Assembly (NCBI RefSeq): GCF_016862375.1
Contig: NZ_BOMV01000077.1
Span: 1-64,000 of the forward strand
Direction of reading: 5' to 3'
Source of the DNA: Paractinoplanes rishiriensis
Lineage (GTDB): Bacteria > Actinomycetota > Actinomycetes > Mycobacteriales > Micromonosporaceae
Length of the DNA: 64,000 nucleotides
Below, piece by piece: positions 58,725-64,000 of this stretch. The notes beneath the pieces were generated by a model. That model was given only the letters and a program-made list of their open reading frames with translations. It did no database searches and had not been told where the DNA came from. A program made the position numbers and the translations under genes. Within the stretch, counting starts at the first letter, position 1. Each line of letters starts with the position of its first letter.

Positions 58725-60782
58725 GTGGTGACGATCCCCGCGGCGGAACGGTCCAGAAGCGGCCGTTCGCACACCGTGCTGACCGGCCTGCTGGCCGCGT
58801 TCCTCATCCTGATGCTCGCATTCTTCGCCTCGTTCACGACCCAGGTGAGCGACGGCGCCAACCAGCTCAGCCAGGGCGCCCGGCTGGCCTCCACCGGAGC
58901 GGGCGAGCTCAACGCCGGCGCCGGCCAGGCCCGCGACGGCGCGGCCCAGATTGCCGACGGCGTGGCCCAGCTCAACGACGGCGCGCAGGCGCTGTCCGAC
59001 GGGCTGACCGCGGCGGCCTCGGGCGCCGGCGAGCTCAACCGGGGCGCCGGCGCGGTGCACGACGGCGCCCGCCAGCTCGCCGACGGCACCGCCGCCGCCT
59101 CGGACGGCTCGGCCCAGCTGGCCGCCGGCGTCCGGACGGCACAGGACGGCGCCCGCCAGCTTGCCGACGGCACCGTCCAGCTCGCCGACGGCGCGTCCAA
59201 GGTCAGCGACGGCGCCCGCCAGCTGGCCGACGGCTCCAAGGCCCTGCGGGACGGCGCCCGCAGTGCCGCCGACGGTGCGGCCCGCCTGTCCAGCGGCGCG
59301 CGCAGCCTGCAGGACGGCGCCACCACGCTGCACCAGGGCACCGGCGAGCTGCAGGCCGGGGTGAAGTCGCTGTACGACGGCACCGGCTCGGCCGCGTTCG
59401 GTGCGCAGTCGCTCAAGGCCGGCGCCGACCAGGTGAACGCCGGGATGCAGCAGTTCGGCGCCGGCGTCGACCAGCTGGCCGCCGGACCGGCCGCACCGGC
59501 ACTCGCGGCCGGCGCCCGCCAGCTGTCCGACGGCATCAACCAGATCATCGCCTCCCCGGACGCCCTGGTGGCCGGCTCCACCCAGCTGGAGCAGGCCTGG
59601 ACCGCGCAGGTCGCGCCGAACGCCGACGCCTTCGCGGCCGGCGCTTCCGGGCTGGCCGCCGGCAACTCCGGCGCCGTGCAGGCGGCCGGCGACACCGTCA
59701 CCGCGCTGACCGCCCTCAAGGCGAACGCGGCCGGCCTGAGCCCCGCCCAGCTGGACACCGCGATCACCAACGCGCTGAACCTGGCCACCACCACGAAGAC
59801 CAACGTCACCGCGGTCTCGACGAACGCGACGACGCTGCACAACTCCTACACCTCCGGGATCAAGCCGGCCCTGAACCAGATCCTGTCCGGCGCCCGGACC
59901 TACACGACCGGCGCTGCGGCCTTCAGCAACGGGCTGGTGATGGTGAAGCAGGCCGGCGAGAAGGTGGCCGCCGGGGCCGCGTCCGTGGCCGGCGGCATCA
60001 ACCAGCTGAAGGCCGGCCTGGACGGCGCCGGGACACCGGCCCAGCCCGGGCTCAAGGCCGGAGTGGCCGGGCTGGCGGCGGGTGCCGGGCAGCTGGCCGC
60101 CGGTTCGGAGCAGCTGAAGTACGGCGCCAAGCAGGTCTACGGCGGTGTCGCTCAGGTCAGCAACGGCACTGGGGCACTTGCCGCCGGCGCCGGCCAGGTC
60201 GGGGACGGCGCGGCCCAGCTGGCCGCCGGCAACGGCCTGCTGAACGCCGGGGCCACCAAGCTCAGCGCGGGTGCCGAGCAGCTCGCCGACAAGACTCCCG
60301 AGCTGGCCGGCGGCGCCGGCCAGGTGGCCGACGGCGCCCAGGCGCTCTCCTCCGGCCTGGGCAAACTGCACAGCGGTGCCTCCGAGCTGTCGGCCGGCAA
60401 CGCCAAGCTGGCCGACGGCGCGGCGCAGCTCTCCGACGGCACCGGCCGGCTGGCCGACGGCAGCGGCTCGCTGAACGCCGGCCTCTTCAAGCTCGACGAC
60501 GGCGCCCGGTCACTGAGCGCCGGCACCACGAAGCTCGAGACCGGCACCGCGGAGCTGGCCAGCGGCACCGCCCAGCTGGCCGACGGCACCAACCAGCTGG
60601 CCGGCGGCAGCGGCAAGATCTCCGAGGGCGCCACCACCATGATGGAGCGCACCTCCGCGGTCACCCCGCGCGAGATCGTCACCTCGCCGTTCGTCCTGGC
60701 GGTCATCGTCCCGGTGGTACTGCTGATCATCCCGCTGATGCTGCTGATCGGCGCCCGGCGCTCCGCCCGCCAGGACGACTAG
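58725..60782 (+). CDS. YhgE/Pip-like repeat membrane protein
   Basis: 685 residues. One transmembrane helix near the N-terminus (about 19-38, TGLLAAFLILMLAFFASF) and one near the C-terminus (about 655-677, LAVIVPVVLLIIPLMLLIGA). Between them are about 590 residues of seven-residue repeats such as GARQLADG and GAxxLxxGA, which form long amphipathic coiled coils in YhgE/Pip and MmpL-associated proteins. Unlike classical YhgE it has no ABC-2-type membrane core. The GTG at 58725 is directly followed by a second GTG. It may be a spacer or scaffold linking to a transport or secretion complex; no partner gene is adjacent. Confidence 0.82.
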   Translation: MVTIPAAERSRSGRSHTVLTGLLAAFLILMLAFFASFTTQVSDGANQLSQGARLASTGAGELNAGAGQARDGAAQIADGVAQLNDGAQALSDGLTAAASGAGELNRGAGAVHDGARQLADGTAAASDGSAQLAAGVRTAQDGARQLADGTVQLADGASKVSDGARQLADGSKALRDGARSAADGAARLSSGARSLQDGATTLHQGTGELQAGVKSLYDGTGSAAFGAQSLKAGADQVNAGMQQFGAGVDQLAAGPAAPALAAGARQLSDGINQIIASPDALVAGSTQLEQAWTAQVAPNADAFAAGASGLAAGNSGAVQAAGDTVTALTALKANAAGLSPAQLDTAITNALNLATTTKTNVTAVSTNATTLHNSYTSGIKPALNQILSGARTYTTGAAAFSNGLVMVKQAGEKVAAGAASVAGGINQLKAGLDGAGTPAQPGLKAGVAGLAAGAGQLAAGSEQLKYGAKQVYGGVAQVSNGTGALAAGAGQVGDGAAQLAAGNGLLNAGATKLSAGAEQLADKTPELAGGAGQVADGAQALSSGLGKLHSGASELSAGNAKLADGAAQLSDGTGRLADGSGSLNAGLFKLDDGARSLSAGTTKLETGTAELASGTAQLADGTNQLAGGSGKISEGATTMMERTSAVTPREIVTSPFVLAVIVPVVLLIIPLMLLIGARRSARQDD

Positions 60783-60875
60783 GCCGGACAGTTCCGGGTC
60801 CGAGGTCGCGCGCCACGGGTAGACCTTGTCGCGGCACCCCGAGAGGGTTCGAGCGGCGGCGGCAAGGCTGCCCTT

Positions 60876-60926
60876 GATCATGTCGAGTTGGGGTTCGCTC
60901 GACTTTTGCCATTATCCGTTATGCGC
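60876..60926 (+). repeat. Dispersed intergenic repeat, copy 2
   Basis: Reads GATCATGTCGAGTTGGGG then TTCGCTCGACTTTTGCC and ATTATCCG. It matches 27653-27703 at 42 of 51 positions; the differences include three adjacent bases (CCT against GGG). Confidence 0.75.
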
Positions 60927-61117
60927 GTTTCATGACTGCTTGTTGGCCATACTCCTGAGCGGCATACCTGATCCCAGCCATGGTCCCGGCAACCGAATAC
61001 CGAGACAGCCGCGGCCGCCGTCCTGGCAAGTGGACGATCGCCACCAATCGAAACACCAGCGGGAACAAAAGCCGCGAAGCCGCCTTTAATTTCGCGTCGC
61101 AGGTGGACCTTGTGGAG

Positions 61118-61140
61118 TTCCTGTTCGCCCGGAACAGGAA
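61118..61140. repeat. 23-bp palindromic repeat unit
   Basis: Arms TTCCTGTTC and GAACAGGAA, 9 bp each and perfect, flank GCCCG. The left arm and the GACCTTGTGGAG before it match the start of the dispersed repeat at 27653, so the palindrome seems to be the intact core of the family, of which the other copies are decayed. Confidence 0.75.
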
Positions 61141-61595
61141 CTTTCCAAGATTGCGACTCGGAGCCACCATCGCCTGGCGACGGCGGGGCAGCCGTGCGCG
61201 CTGGCGACCCGTTAGGCGTGCCCAACGAAATGGCGAGCGGTTCGCGGTAGACGCCAGATCGACAAGATCTGGCCGTGCAGACCGCAAAACCATGCGTTTT
61301 GAGGCATTGGCCGGTTACGTTCCGGTGGAGATGTCGGATCGTGAGAGCGTTCGGTCAGCTGCTGGGACGACGATCACTATCCGGGACGAGCTCTCAGGGT
61401 GTGGATGGGCAGACCGGCGCGAGGTAGCCGGCGTCGCTCGATGGGTGGATTGACACTGAGGCAGTGCTGATCCCTGCAGAGGTCTCGACTGGAACGCGAA
61501 CCTTTCAAGATCGCGACGCGGGCCACCATCGCCCGACGGGGGCGGGGTAGCTGTGCGTGCCGGCGACCCGTCAAGGGTGCGCACCCGGAATGGCG
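61131..61595 (+). repeat. Two related 105-bp segments 360 bp apart
   Basis: 61131-61235 and 61491-61595 align over about 105 bp with roughly 80% identity and several small indels (for example GGAACAGGAACTTTCC against GGAACGCGAACCTTTC, and CTGGCGACCCGTTAGG against CCGGCGACCCGTCAAGG). Both are non-coding. They are duplicate copies of one degenerate element in direct orientation. Confidence 0.75.
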
Positions 61596-61660
61596 AAACT
61601 CGAGCCCGGTCCGGCCGCGGTGGCGAGAGCGGAGTCGCGCCGGCCGCGGCCGAAAGCGTG

Positions 61661-64000
61661 CTAGCCGCGGACCCCGACGGCGTCGACCACCAACGTTCCG
61701 GTGAGCACCTCCAGGGTGACCGTGTGCCGGCCCCGAGGGAGGCCGCGGACGTCGAAGGTCTGCTGGAAGTTGGTGGCGGTGCGGGTCGGCTGGTCGGCGG
61801 CGACCAGTTCGCCGTCCACCCGCACGTTGACCCGCGCGCTGCCGTCGTTGGGGCCGGCGAAGTCCAGGCCGGTGCCGGTGAAGGTGTGCGCGATCGTGGC
61901 GCCGGGGCCCTGGCTGGTGGACGCGGTCCGGTGGTATTCGAACATGCCCCGGCCGTTGGTGTGCCGCCAGCCGCCGCCGTAGACCAGGCCGGTCCCGTTC
62001 ATCTGCAGGTTGTCGAGGAACTCGGCGTAGTAGGGGCGGTGGCCCGGGACGCGCTCGATTCGCAGGTTGTCGAACCGGGTGTGGTGGAAGCCGCTGGCCA
62101 CGTCGACCCGGCCGGACAGGAACGGCACCTCGTCGGTCCACGAGAAGACCTGGCTGCCGTCCACGAAGCCGGTCACCTGGTTGCCGGTCACCCGCAGCGC
62201 CAGCCGGTGCCACGCGGTCGCGTCGAACTCCGCCAGCGTGCCGCTGACGATCGTGGTGCCGGTGCGCCGCAACTGCCAGGTGCCGTCCGAGCCGAGCCAG
62301 ATCGCGTACGGGGTGCCGGCCAGGCCGTGCGAGTTGCCGCCGCCGGTCGAGCGGGCACCGAGGGCCGCGTAGTTGTCGGCGGCCGGGGCGCGTTCGAACC
62401 GCACGTCGACGCGGGCCTGGTAGTCGGTCCAGCGCAGGTCGCCGACGCCGGTGATCGGGTCGGCGTTGTTCCAGGCCCGGCCGACCCCGGTGCTGGCCCG
62501 GTCGATCTGCTGGCGCAGCACGTAGTTGCCGTCCTCGGCGCGGAACGCTTCGAACGCGCCGTTGCGGTCCCAGGTGTAGAGCGGGTCGGCACCGGTGACG
62601 CCGCCGCGGGTGTCGACGAAACCCTTCCGCCGGGGAGTCACCACGCCGCCCGGCCCGATCACCGGCACGGTCTTGCCGCGGTAGTCGAAACCGTCGGCCC
62701 ACAGCACGCCGCGCGCCGGGTCGGCGTCCAGCACCGGGCGCTTGCCCTCGACCGGCAGCGGTGCCGTCCAGGCCGGGTCCCGGGTGACGTCCAGGGAGGT
62801 GACGCTGACGACGGCGTACGGCTTGACCTTGATGGTGTAAGTGCCGTCCGGGCCGGCGGTGATGTTGCCGATGTGCCGCTTGTAGTTGGCGTCGAAGGGC
62901 TGTCCGGGATCGGCGGCGCGGGTCTCCCAGGCGGCGAGCTTCGGGTTCGGCTTCAACCGGAAACCGGTCGGGGTGATCCGGTACGTCCGCGGGTACTCGG
63001 AGTCGTTGACGATCACCGTGGAGAAGGCGGTCGCGTCCGGTGCCGCCATGGTCAGGTAGTTGGGCAGGCCGTTGCGGCCGACGATCGGGTTGGTGCCGGT
63101 GGCGGTCGACGTGCTGGCCTGCGGGATGACCCGCCAGATGCCGGCGGTGCCGTCGCTGTTCTCCCAGCCGGTGGTGGCAAAGCTTGAAAAATGCTGGAGT
63201 ACGGCGAGGCCGGCGTCGTAATGCATCCAGCCGGACCACGGGTCGCGCGCCGAGACGAGTTCCTTGAACGCGTACTGGCCGCCCTCGTAGAACGAGCCGA
63301 TCGCGGGCTGGTAGACGAAATGCGTCCGGCGCGACTTCACGAAGCCCTTGACCACGGTGTTGGCCATTTCGAGCGCGCTGCCGGCGCCGCCGATGCCGGT
63401 GCCCGGGACGGTCGGGTCGGGCGTGTTGTTGTTGGGCCGGTACCGCGAGTTGCTGAAGGTGGCCTGCGCCTCGCTGTTCCAGACCTCCTCGTCGAACTCC
63501 TCGGCGAGCCGGGTGAAGTTGCCGCCGCTGTCGTCGTCGGTGTTGTAGTGGTAGCCGGCCGCGGCCACGGCGTCGCGCAGATCGGCGTCGGCCACCATCG
63601 CGGGCCCGAAGCTGCCGATGCCGGCCTCGTCCGAGATGACCACCTTGATCCGGTTGTACCGCGCGGCCTCACCGGGCCGGAACCCGTCGGCGTCGGTGCG
63701 CACCAGGCTCGCGTACTGCTTGGTCCAGGCGAGGTCGGCGGCGGCTTCGTTCACGCCCGGGTTGACGTAGTCGACCATGTAGCCGTACGTGCGGTAGGCC
63801 GCCAGGATCGTGTCCTTGTACCACTTGTAGATCTTGTCGTTCGTGTTCGCCCAGACCGGCGCGTTCCACCGCAGGATGCTGACCTTGAGATCCGGGTTGA
63901 GCTTCTTGGCGTCCGCGGCCAGCTGGAACCCCGGCGCCCGCGCCACGTTGGCCGGCTCGGTCTCGGTGCGCATCGTGGCCGGGTCGGGCCCGGTCGAGTT
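61661..64000 (-). CDS. GH59-like galactosidase with C-terminal lectin-like and carbohydrate-binding domains (5' end outside window)
   Basis: 779 residues are visible; the frame is open to the right edge, so the start is missing. The visible catalytic part resembles GH59 (galactocerebrosidase family): NSTGPDPATMRTETEPANV at the edge matches the region before the active site, the acid/base Glu is in YVNPGVNEAAADLAW (fragment residue 85) and the nucleophile Glu in EEVWNSEAQATFS (177), with DPWSGWMHYDAGLAVLQHFSSFA further on. A lectin-like domain (FRAEDGNYVLRQQ ... GRVDVASGFHHTRFDNLRIE, about 510-655) and a final beta-sandwich (YYAEFLDNLQMNGTG ... VDAVGVRG) follow. It is probably secreted and would release galactose from galactan or glycolipid. 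Confidence 0.7.
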   Translation of the reverse strand, partial: NSTGPDPATMRTETEPANVARAPGFQLAADAKKLNPDLKVSILRWNAPVWANTNDKIYKWYKDTILAAYRTYGYMVDYVNPGVNEAAADLAWTKQYASLVRTDADGFRPGEAARYNRIKVVISDEAGIGSFGPAMVADADLRDAVAAAGYHYNTDDDSGGNFTRLAEEFDEEVWNSEAQATFSNSRYRPNNNTPDPTVPGTGIGGAGSALEMANTVVKGFVKSRRTHFVYQPAIGSFYEGGQYAFKELVSARDPWSGWMHYDAGLAVLQHFSSFATTGWENSDGTAGIWRVIPQASTSTATGTNPIVGRNGLPNYLTMAAPDATAFSTVIVNDSEYPRTYRITPTGFRLKPNPKLAAWETRAADPGQPFDANYKRHIGNITAGPDGTYTIKVKPYAVVSVTSLDVTRDPAWTAPLPVEGKRPVLDADPARGVLWADGFDYRGKTVPVIGPGGVVTPRRKGFVDTRGGVTGADPLYTWDRNGAFEAFRAEDGNYVLRQQIDRASTGVGRAWNNADPITGVGDLRWTDYQARVDVRFERAPAADNYAALGARSTGGGNSHGLAGTPYAIWLGSDGTWQLRRTGTTIVSGTLAEFDATAWHRLALRVTGNQVTGFVDGSQVFSWTDEVPFLSGRVDVASGFHHTRFDNLRIERVPGHRPYYAEFLDNLQMNGTGLVYGGGWRHTNGRGMFEYHRTASTSQGPGATIAHTFTGTGLDFAGPNDGSARVNVRVDGELVAADQPTRTATNFQQTFDVRGLPRGRHTVTLEVLTGTLVVDAVGVRG

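Larger units (their letters stand above)
60783..61660. other. 878-bp non-coding region rich in degenerate repeats
   Basis: No reading frame here has protein-like composition. It contains the dispersed repeat at 60876-60926 (related to 27653-27703), a 23-bp palindrome at 61118-61140, and two related 105-bp segments (61131-61235 and 61491-61595). GC content is lower than in the flanking genes and conserved reading frames are interrupted. It looks like accumulated intergenic repeat fragments, not a regulatory region of any one gene. Confidence 0.75.

Noticed and set aside
58725..60782. Possible CRISPR-like or minisatellite array
   Set aside because: The periodicity comes from heptad protein repeats with variable DNA; there are no constant repeats with unique spacers.
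60826..61584. Several 60-160-residue frames in the 60.8-61.7 kb gap
   Set aside because: They lie over duplicated repeat DNA, share repeat-derived starts such as GSPARTA, and show no protein-like features or ribosome-binding sites.
61377..63239. 620-residue minus-strand frame overlapping the GH59-like gene
   Set aside because: Low-complexity out-of-frame translation; the GH59-like frame has catalytic motifs and domain structure throughout.

Overview
The window is GC-rich DNA with strong third-position GC bias, many GTG/TTG starts and ATGA/GTGA gene overlaps. Together with its SARP/AfsR, LAL and NB-ARC-TPR regulators, an F420-type (LLM) oxidoreductase, a modular cellulase, an AA10 LPMO and an NRPS, this points to a filamentous actinomycete. 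A Micromonosporaceae (Actinoplanes-like) chromosome is my best guess; it is inferred from gene content, not from a marker gene. No rRNA, tRNA, CRISPR array, transposase or integrase was seen.

Layout. 1-5.4 kb: an MFS exporter cut by the window edge, divergent from an HxlR regulator; a secreted subtilase ending in six exact 120-bp repeats; an HTH-NB-ARC-TPR regulator; a small secreted protein. 5.4-20.8 kb: an uncharacterised biosynthetic cluster made of two divergent operons. The minus operon reads NRPS (T-C-A-T), S66 peptidase, HAD phosphatase, Gfo/Idh-like protein, APH-like kinase, MFS exporter, SARP/AfsR regulator. The plus operon reads GMC oxidoreductase, LLM oxidoreductase, PurC-like protein, SDR. 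Nearly all junctions are overlapping or a few bases apart, and a long imperfect inverted repeat lies between the operons. 20.7-27.6 kb: a shortened LAL regulator, an orphan TAXI binding lipoprotein, a two-component system and a TctCBA tripartite transporter.

27.9-31.7 kb: an acyl desaturase with its ferredoxin reductase, divergent from a PucR regulator. 31.7-41.6 kb: a plant-polysaccharide island with a Cthe_2159-type pectin/cellulose-binding protein, LacI regulator, Tat-type sugar-binding lipoprotein, CBM2-GH5-X2-CBM46 cellulase, AA10-CBM2 LPMO, GH43 beta-xylosidase and a frameshifted secreted protein. Copies of the palindrome GAAACTTTC in front of the lipoprotein, the cellulase and the LPMO look like one LacI regulon. 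41.8-49.9 kb: a second NB-ARC-TPR regulator, a membrane-anchored protein, and a large STAND NTPase with a catalytically dead trypsin-like domain and 14 WD40 blades, translationally coupled to a DUF427 protein. 49.9-51.7 kb: a four-gene ECF sigma operon.

51.8-55.7 kb: a small catabolic unit (ureohydrolase, NCS1 permease, cyclase-type amidohydrolase, XRE-cupin regulator) with a perfect palindromic operator. 55.8-60.8 kb: a small protein plus full-length LAL regulator, then a YhgE-like repeat protein. 60.8-61.7 kb: non-coding DNA full of degenerate repeats, one of which recurs at 27.65 kb. 61.7-64 kb: a GH59-like galactosidase cut by the right edge.

The most promising undescribed system is the 5.4-20.8 kb cluster. 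It combines an NRPS lacking its own release domain, a PurC-fold protein that seems to have lost metal-binding residues, and an S66 (MccF/LdcA-type) hydrolase with Cys in place of the catalytic Ser, next to an APH-like kinase and an exporter. The last three could be a self-protection set.
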